NCBI RefSeq assembly: GCF_008831285.2
Contig: NC_045146.1
Location: forward strand, 7,266,972-7,330,971
DNA: 64,000 nucleotides
Reading direction: 5' to 3'
Source: Nymphaea colorata
Lineage: Eukaryota; Streptophyta; Magnoliopsida; Nymphaeales; Nymphaeaceae
The first letter of the stretch is position 1. Every line of letters begins with the position of its first letter. Position numbers and translations under genes: made by a program. The notes beneath the pieces are model-generated. The model saw nothing but the letters and a program-made list of their open reading frames with translations. It ran no database searches and was not told the DNA's origin. This document shows, piece by piece, positions 24,140-36,359 of the stretch.

Positions 24140-26977
24140 TTAGGAGTTGCTTTGTCTAGATGGCTTAAACTCATTGGAGTTTGCCCATATTTATTCATTA
24201 GCATTCTTCAGACTTGTTTTTTAAATATCTTGCTGGAAGCCTGAAGGCGATGTTAAACCATTTCTCTAGAATTGTACCTTGAAAGATTAGTACACCTATT
24301 GTCTTTAACATCAGACATTTTTGCTCTACTTTTTCAACATTAAGAAAACAATTATCAAACACTTTAAGAGGTGGTCATTGTCTATTTGTTACCTCATAAC
24401 CATGCAGACATAGAAACAAAAGGCAGATGGTATAATTCTTGTTCTTGCTCTACTACTTCACCATTAAGAAAACAATTATCAAACACTTTAAGAGGTTGTC
24501 ATTGTCTATTTGTTACCTCATAACCATGCATACATAGAAGCAAAAGCAGATGGTTACTCTTTTAATGTTAGTTTATGCCCCTAGAGACGGCACAAATGAG
24601 AAGCTAGACATGACTCATGAGATTTCTTCTGCAACATTAATTTGATAGTTTGGAATAGTACACTTTATTTCATGCCAATATTCATGGCCATGCATTTTAA
24701 AGCTAAGACATATAAAAATCTTGCTTATATTACATGTTATTTTAGAAATTGATTTTTTATATAACTGTCTCTTGCAGTAAATGGATCTTCATATGTACTA
24801 GTTCAAAGTTGCTTCTCTCTTGTGAGCTAGTACTCATGCCTAAATCTATTAACGTTAGTAGATGTCAGATATTGAAAGAACCTAATGTGACACACTGACT
24901 AGTAGAACTCTACTTTGTCTTTCGGTAGAAAGTAGGAAAATTCACTAGTCACCTAGCGAAGTGTGTAATGCAAAAGTGTGCATCTTCGCTGGTTCTTTTC
25001 AAGTTTATATGATGCCCACAAGTTTGGCTGGTGTGCATTACAAAGTTTTATTTTCTTTTGTGCATGCCTAAGACGGTTGGATGTGTTGTGGGTGACATAG
25101 ATTATCAAGGCTCTTTAATTTTCATTTACATATTTACTTTGAGGTCCACATAGTTGTTTGCTATTATGTTCTTATTAGGGTTTTCCACTGTTTACATAGT
25201 TTTGAAGTATGCTGGTTGGAATTTACATGCTGAATTCTATCTGGTTTAGTAAATTTAAGGCCATTATCAAGAAAGCATGGAGCTGGATGGTATAGCCCAT
25301 TTGCAATAGCCAAATCTAGTTCTTTGTTGTTTAGTCTCTATTCCTAGACTCGTGTGCCAATCCAAATTTTGTTGATGTATTAATGCAAAACCAGAAAATT
25401 CTTAAAAGATTTGCATCAATTGGAGATGAACGAGATCTTTAGAACTGATACTAATCTACAAAATATAGATGAATGATTGATTACATTGTGCAATTTGTGA
25501 ACAATATGTAGAATATATATTGCCAATTAACTTCAAATTTATTTGAATTTCTTTTTTCATATTCTCAGAAAATTACTGTGCTATTGTAATATTGGATTCT
25601 CGTTATCTTGAAATTGGTTAGATACCAAAAATTGTTATTTGTTGTAATTTCTTTTCATTCGGTTGAAGTAGAAGAAAGAGAGAAAGGGATTTGTGGCCGG
25701 TAGGTTAAGAAGTGGTGCTCTCCATTATAGTTTTGCTTGTGTTTATACTCGAAATAAAGTTTATTTGAACTCAAAATTGCCTTCCAATTCTATAGCTTTG
25801 TGGGACTGTTCTGCCTTCAAAGCCTGAGGATTTGTGGGATTGTTCTGCTTTCAAAACCTTGCTCATGAAATGCATATTTATGAGGACCATTTTTCATATA
25901 TGTTGTACTAGCAAGATGATAGTTCTGATGTCCAAGTTGATGTTAGTTGGAGGTCTAGTCATAACTTAGTTTTTCTCAAACTTCCAACAATAGATACTTT
26001 AACTTTATTAATTGTCAGGAGGAGGAGGTCAAAGGGATCAACTAAAGGGTAGCAGAGGAATGGAGGAGGAGCAATCACAGACATGGAAGGGAAGAAAGGT
26101 AGCTTCCTTTTTCTTTTCCTACCACCACTCTCCTCTTTCCTATCTTCTCCATTGTCGAACTATTACCTCACTTCGTCATTCCCCGATTTCCTCCAACATG
26201 CATAGCATCATCTAGTTGTAAAGATGCTTCTTGTTGCTGTCATAGTATTTTAGAAGAGGAAAATAATAATTTTTTTTTCTGGAGTTGCCATCACCATATT
26301 CATATGACACTACCTCTACCTGTTGAAATAACCTTGAAGAGGAGGCTCACTTATAATGCTTATTATCTATACATTGTCCTCTTATAACTAAATAACTAAA
26401 TGCATAGAATGAACAATATTTTGGTAAATGTAATCTCATCATTGAAGAGCCCTTTTCTGCTCATTTTACCATTCCTTTTTTGCAAATAGATTGCATGATT
26501 TTGTTGCCTACTTTTAATTAAGATGCAGATTCCAAGTTTGGTTATTGTTGATGATTTGGTCTGTGAATATTAGTGAAATACTATTTTCTCTTTACCATGT
26601 TCATGTTTGATTTTGTTGTCTAACAAGCAAGAGAAAGACTGAATTTGTGGGTTGTTGAAGTCCAACATTAATATTTAAATGTCAGAATTTCAATTGTTTT
26701 ATCATCAAATAAGTCTTTTATAATTCTAAAATTAAAAGTCTAGATTGTTAAACACAAATACTATGCTTTTTTCCCTCAGATTTGATCTGAGAGGTTTCCG
26801 AATCTGTGATAAGAATGTATGACCTTTTGATGGTCATTATTACATAATGTTGGATTTATCTCTCTTCCTCCCATGCTACAGAGTAATGTAGTTGGCATGG
26901 TAGTTGTCTGCAAGGTGAGTCTCTTAGTTCCTATCCCTTCCTCTCTCCCACCCTCTCTCAAAGTTGCTTTCTATCAT

Positions 26978-27602
26978 TGGCGTTCAGATTAATAAGCACA
27001 AGAGCAAGCTGTCTATAATAAATGGAGATCAAAATCTATGGAGGAAGGCTGAGCAAATTTTTAGTTGACCTATAAGTGAGTTCACTTTCACTTATTTAGG
27101 GCTGCCTATGCAACTCTTATAGATCATAAAAGTGGCCTCTAACCCCATTTTAGATAAGATTCAAAAGAAGCTCTGATCATGGACGGGTACTTATTTATCC
27201 TTTCCTAGGAGTACTACTTAATCATGTGCTAGCCATGGTTCTATCTTTTTGTATGTCGGTCTACATGCTGCCCACAAGCATAGACAAGAATAATAATGAT
27301 ATTGTGAGGAGATTTCTATGGTCTGGTACCCTCAACGAAGACAAACACCATCTTGTTCGGTGGAGGAGGCCTATCGATTCCAGCCTTACAGCTGGTTAAC
27401 GCTAGTCGTTTGTTCTAATAGCATTTGGGTGCTGGTACTTGTTAATCCTACCAGCCATCATAAAAGATGGAATCAAGGCAATCACATGGCAAATTAGACT
27501 CTCAATCAATCACATACAAGTTGATCCCTTACCATGGTTGCAATTTCTTCTGCACCTTATGAATGACTTAGAATCCACATTGCCTTAGTGATGGGTCCAA
27601 GC
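26978..27602 (+). pseudogene. LINE ORF2 fragment (right large-repeat copy)
   Basis: Same decayed plus-strand fragment as at 4,066-4,690, with IVRRFLWSG at about 27,301-27,327. It abuts a minus-strand LINE segment that continues across the solo LTR. Confidence 0.7.
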
Positions 27603-27921
27603 TGCAATGGAAATCCATGATATTGAAAGAGAGGTCGCTTACTAACTGTTGAAGAGCCAACTAGAAACAAAATGTGAGCTCCTCATTCTCAATAATGACG
27701 AAAGTCTTTGTTTTGCTATTGATTGGCTATAGGCACAACAAATAGAAAACCATGAACATTTGCTATTGAGTCATGCTACCACAATGCAAATTGTCATCCA
27801 CATACTGCAACATGTATCATGTAGAATCATGGAGCTCCATTAGTTGAAGATGAGATGCAACAGATGCCCTTTTTAGAAGTATGAATAACCTTTCTGCAAA
27901 CAATGTTGAACAAAAAAAGGG
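27602..27921 (-). pseudogene. LINE RT fragment, 3' half of an LTR-split LINE
   Basis: Minus-strand LQYVDDNL at 27,793-27,810. The upstream half of the same reverse transcriptase resumes at 32,162 on the other side of the solo LTR, where minus-strand KGLQYGCPLSL matches the LINE motif RGLRQGDPLSP. The two halves join across the AAGGG target site, showing that the LTR element inserted into an existing LINE. Confidence 0.7.
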
Positions 27922-29308
27922 TGTTAACACCCCAAATTTTTTTCACCCTAATCGATTGAAGCAATGTCAAAATTTTACAAAAGAATTGTGAAAAATTGCA
28001 ATTTCAAAGTCAATTTCGAATCTAAACACAATTTAGATTCAAATCATGAATTTGATTCATGACACGAATCTCAATGCAGATTACGAGTCCAAACTATGTC
28101 CAAATTAGGATTTGAAATTTAAATCCAATTACAAATGTCATTTGAAATTCAAATCCAATTATAAATGTCATTTGAAATCCAAATCCGATTGCAAAATTCA
28201 AATTTCGATTTAAATATGAGAATTGGATCTAATCCGGTCTAGAATGCTATGTGGGACCCACATGTGGGCCCCACCTAACTCGTGTGGTCAGAAGCCCACC
28301 CTTTTCCAAAAATATCTTTCCTCAATTAAATAAAAAAATCATTTTCAAAATTAAAAGAATAAGGGTTGAGAGGAAAAGAGAGACATTAATCTCTCTCCCT
28401 CTCTTAGTTAAAGAAAAATCAAATTCTAAAGAAGCAGTAAGTGTTAGAATTAAACTCACCTAACCTACTTAATCCAAGTTCGTTTGACCTAGGTGCACCC
28501 AAATGTGGTGCCCATTTCAGCTAGGTCGGTCGCCATGAGTTCAACTCAGTCAAAAGGGTAGGTCTACCCCACAAACAAATTAGTGGACAAAAATAGACCT
28601 TGACCGGATTGAATCTACTTTGACTAAGCTTAGTCAAAGTACAATTTAGCTCAATTAAGAGCTTTCTTAGCTCAAATTCATTGAATTACCTCAAACAAAG
28701 TCAAACTACTTGCAAATGAGTTTTGACTTTGGTCAATTGGTCAAATTTGACCAATCTAGACAATTTTGCCCTTCTATGATCAAATTGCGATTACAAAACC
28801 TAACTTAAAATTTTATAAAAGGCAAATATACATTTGGATTTGTCAAATGAATAAATCAAATACCAAATTAAAATTTAATATTTTAAACAAAAGTTTCATT
28901 CAATTGAAATCCATTTTCAGTCAAGTTATGGACAAAAATAGCCTTTCTTAATTAAATTTGATAGAATTTTTAAATTTTAATTGAATTGTCATAATTCAAT
29001 AACATTTAGAGCTTGACAACTAGGTTTTAACCTAACAAGCTCAATTTCAACAAAGAAAAAAATAAATAAAATAAAATAAAGTAAAACCCGATGTAATGGC
29101 ATTTTCATTCAAAATTTTGGTCAAAGTTGGTCAGTTAGGTCTGAACCAAGGTTGACCATGCCTAGCCCAGCCCACCTAGCTCATGTAAATGAGTTAAGAG
29201 TGATTAATTGGAGTCATTAAACCCTATTTAACTTATTTTACAAGTCCCCAAAGTCTTAAGTAAGTTTCCAATGTGAGTTAAGAAGGTGGTTGAACCCTTC
29301 TTCTCTTC

Positions 29309-29316
29309 TATATAAA
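29309..29316 (+). promoter_or_regulatory. LTR TATA box (solo LTR)
   Basis: TATATAAA followed by CCCTCCATCG, about 1.4 kb into the LTR in the orientation set by its TG start. It is the best candidate for the U3/R promoter. Confidence 0.55.
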
Positions 29317-29807
29317 CCCTCCATCGGCAACCAAGGGGGGGGACGAATTTTTGAAGTTTCATCAAGTTGCTACAATCAAGGAGCTAGGAAGGGGAAGCCA
29401 AGGAGGAGAAGGAAATTTCGTCCAAGCCCTCTTCCCCCCTCTCTCTCATTCTCTTCTTCATTTCCCCTATTCTTTGTATCAAGTTTGCTAAGTTAGGTTC
29501 CTTAAGCGAACCTTTAATTAGGATTTTCATGGAGAGAAGCTTTTTCTTCCCCAATGCAAATTTCAGCAAGTCATTCTTCTTCTTCTTGCTTTGCTAAGCT
29601 CGAATCCAAGCTAGAATTCTTGTTAAGGATTGCTTGATTTAAAAAACAAGTGAAGAAGAAGATCAAACATCAAGACCGACCGCAAGGTAGGTGATTTTAA
29701 CTCATTGCTTATCTACTTTAGCTTCTTGTTGGTTCATTTTAATTTCAGCAATTCGTGGGAGAGGTTTATTTTCATTTATTTTATAGCTGAGAATGATGTC
29801 CATCTAA

Positions 29808-30010
29808 GAAAAAACTACGATTAAATGTACATGTTAATGCATAATGCATGCATGAGTAGGTTTTTATAAAAGATGAATCCATGAATCAAATTTTGAAAAG
29901 AGCCTCAAGGCCATGTCCCTTTCAAAATTTGATTCATGGATTCATCTTTTAGAAAAACCGACTCATGCATGCATTATGCATTAACATGTACATTTAATCG
30001 TAGTTTTTTC
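29808..30010. repeat. Near-perfect hairpin, 91-bp arms
   Basis: 29,808-29,898 is the reverse complement of 29,920-30,010 with no gaps and two mismatches (TAGG/TCGG and TTATAA/TTCTAA positions). The loop is 21 nt. It lies downstream of the LTR TATA box, so an LTR transcript would fold into a long double-stranded stem. It may be a foldback insertion or part of the LTR family. Confidence 0.9.
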
Positions 30011-30376
30011 CTAGAAAATGAATCCATGGATTCAACTTACCATAAAACCATTTTAAACTCCCCACCATGAGAGAATCTCATGGTGAGAGAGTGATTTTAC
30101 TGCAACATATATGACAAAAAAGCCTATTAAGGATGGATGGATTCTTATGAATGTAATCAACCTTTGCATGGCGAAACTAAGGACAAACTAGCTTGAGCAT
30201 TCGTTCATGTCTTTCTATTTAAAGTCATTTTGTTTCATGTTTTTTCAATTGATCAAGGGTGATGGGGGAGATTAGAAACAAGTTTTCAATCTTCCTACAT
30301 AAAAGAACCCAACCATGAATCATCATGATTCATGAGTTATGCGGTCCCTTGATTAAATTTCATTTTGAAGAGTAGG

Positions 30377-30425
<49 letters not shown>
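30377..30425. repeat. (AT)n(GT)n microsatellite
   Basis: Compound dinucleotide tract inside the solo LTR. Confidence 0.9.
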
Positions 30426-30426
<1 letters not shown>

Positions 30427-32161
30427 AATCTCTTGTTAAAAATCATTTTTCTCTTTTAAAATCAGGTCGGAACACATTTCTAAACTGGTTTTTAAAAAAA
30501 GGGGATCATTTTGTTGATTTTAGTAGTACAAAGCTATGAAATCATTTCATTTCATCATAAATTTTTTTTTATTTTCAGCAATCTATGATTAAAGTGTGTA
30601 TAAGTTGTTAACATCATACCATGATTTAAGAATTAGCTTAAACCTTACATTTAAAATGCTAATTTTCAGCCACAAAGTGTCTATCCTTTGAGGAACAACA
30701 AAAAAATATCTAAACCCATCCAATCGGCGTCCTAAAACACTTTGTATGGGCTGATGATTTCATTCAAAAAATTTCAGATTTGCATTGGATTATTCCTCTC
30801 CTAAAATGCAGAAAATTTTTATTTTTTACTTCCTCAAAAAAAGGATCAACTAATCAAAACTTATCTCAAAAAGTGGATGATTTCATTGGTATGAAATCTG
30901 AAATTTGAATAGGTTTGAAAAACTTTTCGTCTCTATCTAAGAAACAAGCTCTCTCTTTTGGAATCAATGTCCACAATTTTCAGTTATTTTAATCAGCCCA
31001 AAATCTGATTCTTTTTTTTATTTTGGGACAAAAGTGGATGTCATCCATGTCTCTATATATTTTAAAAACTGATTTTGACATCATTATATTTTTCATCATT
31101 TTGATGATTTTATGGTAAGTTTCATGCTTATGAACTGCATCTTTAACATTTGCACTTAAGAATATGATAAGCACATTTAGAAAAAGTCCTACATTTTAAT
31201 TAAAATAATCTTTATGTGTAGATTGTATGATATGTAATGGATTTTGAGATATTATAAGAGAGTGAAGCATGAATGTTCCAAGTGAATGAATTTGAGAGAT
31301 TAGAAGAGAGTGAAGCATGTATGTATCATCTTGTTTCTTTTCTCACTTCATGCATTCACACTCACTCAAAACCAATATCACCACATGCATTTTCTCAAGA
31401 AATTAAGTGATCCAAACTTGAGTTGCAAAAGGTGACCAAGTCATATTGCAACAAGAATTTGTAAACCTCACTTAACCTTCAAAGAAAACACAAGCAATGC
31501 ATTCATAATCTTGGCCAAACTATGTTTATAAAACAATACGTTTTCTAACAATTTGGAACTTATGTTTCATACAAAGAATGAACTCTACCTAATCAAATCC
31601 CAAATTTCTAATATCTTAGACCAATCCATACGATTTGGCAAAGGAGAATTCAAAATCAATTTTGCTTGTTAAGATAACTTAGCCATTTTTCAAAAAAAAA
31701 TATATCATAAGATGATCACAATTTCAAACCAAAAATTATCTTGAGTTCACAACAAAGAACTCAATTTCAATATTTAAAATCCCTAATAATGGATTTCAAA
31801 ACAAATGACAAAACAAAGGTTTTCAAATCAATTTGAAAACCTTTCAATCTTCAAATAACTTTTCAAATCATTTTCCAAGGAATTTATTTTCAAGAACAAA
31901 TCAATTATTCAAGATGAACTTTGATTCTTGAATCCAAAACCTCAATGCATAAGCATATAGGATTTGCATCAATAACTCGTACATGATCTAAATGATCCTT
32001 AGTCCTTGGTCCAATTACCCCTATTAAAGGTGGCAGGAACAGTTGGACCTCATAACGACGAATGGATCCTTTTCTCTTGAAAATTTTCCTAAAAACCAAT
32101 TTAAAAAAAAAATTGCTTATTCGCATTTCGACGCCCCCGAGAACGGGAAGGGGTGTGAACA

Positions 32162-35000
32162 AAGGGATAGTGGGCATCCATACTGTAAGCCCTTGTGGCA
32201 TTTTAAGTGGTCACCATGTTGATGGCTAATGGAAATAGAGGCCTACACCAAAGCGAGAAGTGGTTCACTTCATTTGTGCCATCGATTACCAAAGCCTATG
32301 TGGTGCAAGATTTGGAGAAGGGTGCTCCATCGGGCAATGCCGTAATCTATCTTCAGCAAATAAGTATTGGCCGGACAACTTCATGAAGGGCACTAGTTCT
32401 CATGCAGAGACATAACCATGTTGTAACTGTCTGCCCCGTATGAAGGCATATTGCATGGACCCAATAAACATCAACATCACCTATGAAGTCTATTAGCAAG
32501 TATCTTGCTAAAATAGCCCAGAAGGAAAAAATGTCTATAGAATCAGTCTTCTTGGAAATAATGGCTAGGTTAGCAACATCTAGTTGAGCAAAAAACTGGG
32601 CATTCTTGTAAAATTTTTAAAATATCCGCTTGAATTCCAACTTATCGACCTACCAAAACACCTTGGAAACATCAACATGGAAGCCATTGACACCAGGGGC
32701 CTTCCAATCACTAGATGTTTAATTGCAAGGAAGATATCTTGCTTGGTGAAAAGTACAACATGGAGAATGCCTTTTGAGCTGAAAGGGAGGTAAAACCTTC
32801 AGCCTCTAACAAGCCACCATCTGCCACATCCTCCAAATAAACATTAATAAAATCTTGTGTAACAGCACATAGTGCTACAGCTCCTTCATTCTCACACTCA
32901 ACCATAAAAATTGCCCAAGTGTGCTTCTTGGAAAGGTTACATGTGGTCATGTTGTAAAAGAACCTATTGTTTGTATCCCTAACACACAACCATGTCATGT
33001 GGTGTCTTGCCTTACATTTGATTTCATCCCTTGTCCTCCATTCAGTAATAAAAATTGGTAGAACAATGATGTGCCATGCCATGGCAAGGAGCATATCTAA
33101 TGCAAGGTCGGAAGTGGACCCCTATGTCTTACATATTTGTGCCAACTCCAGCTCTCAAGTATTAATATGGCCAAACTTGTTAACCTGGTGTTGGGTTAAC
33201 ATGACCCTTGTAATGTTGGAGAGTTTATAGGAAACTCTTAAAGCCACCCTCCAGTCATGTGGCAAAGCAAACCATGCTTGCCTGAAGACTTCTTGAACCC
33301 TCACACATGTAGCCACTATTGTTCAAACCTGAACTGACGTGATGGCCTAGCAGTTAGTTTCCATGAAATGATGAACATTTCATATCTGATATGGACTAGT
33401 AGATACTGTCTCATGTGACAGAAAGAAATAAATTCAACATGTTAGTAGAAACAAATGTCATATCCAACATTTTGAATGAGGGAGTGATCACCAAGAGTAC
33501 CGTGTACTAGAAATGAGAAGTGGATAGAGGTGACTGGACTGCGTGAACTCCTAGAATTTCACAATAGATGGGCTATGCTGCACAAGAGGATTAACATCAT
33601 CATGTGGGAGCTGGTATTTAACATCTCCTGCGAAAATATGAACATTGGGAAAGTTGGCAAGGAGGCAAGACAAATCAGCCCACAATTTCAGTAGCCTAGC
33701 AGCTCAAACATACCATAAATAGCCACAAAAATCCCCACTCTTGTATCAAGAATGCATTGGATGGAGATGAAAACAATACCCCAGGTCAATCATTTGCACC
33801 TGTATGTCTGGCCTAGAGAGGATCAGAATGACCATACATATCCTTCCACCGAATTGTATGAATTAATCGGCACATCTCCATAACTGGTCCACATATTTTA
33901 TTTCAACAACAGTCATCTTCGTTTCACAAAGCGACATAATGCATGGCAAATTTGCCTGATCCAACTGGCAAAGAACTGGCGCTTATGGGGGAGGGGAGGG
34001 GGCATTAAGCCCATGGATGTGCCAGTAAGGACCAATATTTCTGGAAAGCAGCAACCAATAGAAATAAACCTTTGGCTTTTATGATGGAAAGGTTTCTTGG
34101 TAGGCATAGGGTGTGAATGAACATGTCAAGTGTTGCGATTGACTCCCAGAATTGCAGACTGAATCTAGAACCATGACAAACCTACCAGCGAGAGCATCCA
34201 TCTACCTGTGTTGGGTTGTTGGGGTGACGACCTGAATGGAGGCCAAGTAGTCATGAACTGAAATTCCCAATGGTAACTATTGATTACGAGAGGAAGATGA
34301 GCATGGGACAAGGCATCAAGGCCTTGCAAGGCAAGCAGAGGGGGAGAAGGGAGAGATGGGGGAAGTTGAGCAGACATAGAGAAAAGGGGCAAAATGCATG
34401 GTAACTGTTAACTGCTTGAGCATGGTGGAGAATATGAGTTGTCATGGGATAAAGGGAGAGGTAGATGGTGAGTATTAATGAGCTAAGCAGCTTCACAATT
34501 TATGAAAGCAAATGATCTGAAGACCCCACCAGCCCTTGGGAATGCTCACAAGAAATAATCGGCAATTGGGGATCGAAAGAGTCACCAACATGCGAATGAG
34601 ACACCGTTAGAGGTGGATCTGATATGCTAGGCAGTTTCAAGATTCCAGTGGAACCGGAAGGCATAGACAACAGAAACTGGCCAGCATTGATTAAAATCTA
34701 GTGAGGGTTGGATGGGGACTGGGCACCGGGTTCAGGAAGAACCATGTGTGGAGAATTCCAAGAATGCGCGTGATGGGGGTGCATGGGCCCAACAAAGAAG
34801 AAGCCATATGTTTGGTCGATGAGTTCTTTTTGGTGAACAAACAGCCGCGGCTCACATTCTTGGCAACAATGGAAGCAGTTGCGATGACAACAAAGCTCCA
34901 ACATGACACACTTACCACAACACTAGTCACCTTGCCTAGGGTGAGTACCTTGAATTTGGCTGACAAGGTTTGACATCTATAATTGCCATGCTTAGTTCTA
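32162..35000 (-). pseudogene. LINE, 5' portion (ORF1, endonuclease, RT start), minus strand
   Basis: Right half of the LINE split by the solo LTR. Reading leftwards on the minus strand: a cysteine/histidine-rich piece near 34,900-34,800 (possible ORF1 zinc knuckle); an endonuclease-like stretch about 33,900-33,350 with VGIFVAIYG and FPNVHIFAGDV, the latter standing for the GDFN motif; RDTNNRFFYNMTT with DEIKCKARHHMTW at about 33,040-32,920, the linker before the RT; IFLAIKHLVIG (usual ...GKAPGPDGF follows) near 32,730; and KGLQYGCPLSL at about 32,197-32,165. Frames shift repeatedly and stops abound, so it is a dead copy. The open 127-residue segment 33,094-32,711 is the longest intact piece. 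Confidence 0.75.
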
Positions 35001-35392
35001 TAGAAAAAAGATAGTGCAAGTTGGATTGTGATATTAAGAACCTTGAGTGTCTCCTTCCAGATTTCTCAAACAAACCAACATATATTACCCAAGTGCGAGA
35101 ATGTTGCTACGACAGTGGTGGCACGACAAGCATGCAAGAAGCCACTCTAATCACAACAAGGAGAAGCCATTAGTGACCACAAAAGTACCTCTCAGTGTTT
35201 TATATATATATATATATATATATATTGTCAATGGTGACTCTAGTTATCGAGAGATACCTAGCCATCTAACCAGGGCTAGATGGATGATTGAGAGAAAACC
35301 ATGGAACTAATATTAAATGATGAAATTGTTCATCACCTTTTTCTCATTGTTTTTCCCTTAACCATCCATCATGTTGGATCTCAGACAGTCCT

Positions 35393-35547
35393 GGTGTACA
35401 AACTAGCAACAAAGTAATGTCGACTTTTTAAAAGTTAGAGTCACTATTCAATTTTCCTATAGAGAGAGAGAGAGAGAGAGGGAGGGAGGGGGGGGGAGGG
35501 GTAAGACAGAAAAAAGTCGACATTACTTTGTTGCTAGTTTGTACACC
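35393..35547. repeat. Perfect 37-bp inverted repeat with a G-rich loop
   Basis: 35,393-35,429 is the exact reverse complement of 35,511-35,547 (arms start GGTGTACAAACTAGCAACAA). The 81-nt loop holds (GA)n followed by GGGAGGGAGGGGGGGGGAGG, which has at least four G-runs and could form a G-quadruplex. No target duplication is evident at its edges, so I cannot call it a MITE. Confidence 0.85.
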
Positions 35548-36359
35548 CAAATGAATACCTTGCCCATTTAGTGCAACGGTTTTTCCTTTTCCTTTTTTGG
35601 TAGTGAGGCAAAAGGAAGAAGAAATATATTCAAGACTACTGTTGGCAAAACCTTCTCAACAAATTATGGTTGATTTATTATAAATAACTATAAATGAACA
35701 GGCAAACAAAATGAGACGCAAGAGACATATAAAGGCATGTATGCGACAAGAGAAGAAGAAGAAGAAGAAAGAGGAGGTGTAGTCAAGCAAGAGCGAAAGG
35801 TACCTAGGCAGCGGAAGGGAGGAAGACCTCTGCTAGCAACTTCGGCAATGACAACTTTTGCAGCTCCAGTGAAGGGAGAGGAAAGAGGAGAAATAGAGTG
35901 AGGAAGAGTGTTTGGGTAGAGAGGAAAGGGAAAAAAAGAATGGAAGGGTTCAACGATTTTGGTAGAGATTGTTTGGTGCGGCTGAGGAGAGCAACTAAGT
36001 AGAAAAAGAGCAGCAGATGGAGAATGCAAGAAGCATCTGGGCGAGAAGTGCAAGGGGTAGTGGATCTGTATGCATCATGAAGAAGGTAGAGGGAGGGTCA
36101 CAGGGGAATGAGAGAGTAGAAAAGAGTGCGGAGAGAGAGAACAAATGAAAGAAAAGACATTTTGTTGGCCGTGACCTTGCCCAATTGTTGAGTGTTGATC
36201 TAGGCCATCCAATCTCTCTAGATTGGACGAATTGGTACGGTTGGTTATACCATTGGGTGCAATTGATTCCCTCTATATTACACACACACACACATACACA
36301 CTCTTTGAGTCGCATGCATTAACATTAACTTCAGATGTATAAAGAATGAACCCTTTGTG
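35548..36359. other. Unassigned; minus strand pyrimidine-rich with a short open frame
   Basis: A minus-strand open segment (36,053-35,688) is rich in Ser, Pro and Leu, with (AAG)n-derived serine runs. It lacks any recognisable domain. A (CA)n tract lies at 36,281-36,300. Possibly a 5' region of a decayed element; function not supported. Confidence 0.3.

Larger units (their letters stand above)
22935..28407 (+). repeat. Large direct repeat, right copy
   Basis: Near-identical partner of 1-5,495. Its right end lies inside the solo LTR that begins at 27,922, so this copy carries the undisturbed locus and the left copy is the one with a new junction. Sequence to the left of 22,935 cannot be compared because the left copy starts outside the window. 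If the repeat is a tandem duplication, the unit is 5,496-28,407. Confidence 0.95.
27922..32161 (+). mobile_element. Solo LTR, 4.2 kb, with target-site duplication
   Basis: Begins TGTTAACACCCC and ends GGGGTGTGAACA, inverted termini of the TG...CA type, and is flanked by AAGGG on both sides (27,917-27,921 and 32,162-32,166). A TATATAAA promoter box lies at 29,309-29,316. No gag-pol lies beside it, and the flanks are two halves of one LINE reverse transcriptase, so this is a single LTR left after recombination between the two LTRs of a full element. Length and 5-bp duplication fit a Ty3/gypsy element. The termini resemble those of copy C (TGTTACCACCCC), but the body is a different family as far as I can see. 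Confidence 0.85.

Noticed and set aside
1-28407. The 5.5-kb direct repeats as the two LTRs of one giant retrotransposon
   Set aside because: They lack TG...CA ends, contain a MITE and LINE pieces, and one copy ends inside a genuine LTR that continues in the other copy.
36174-36230. Short hairpin near CCATCCAATCTCTCTAGATT as a regulatory RNA
   Set aside because: The stem is only about 10 bp, no larger than expected by chance in this composition.
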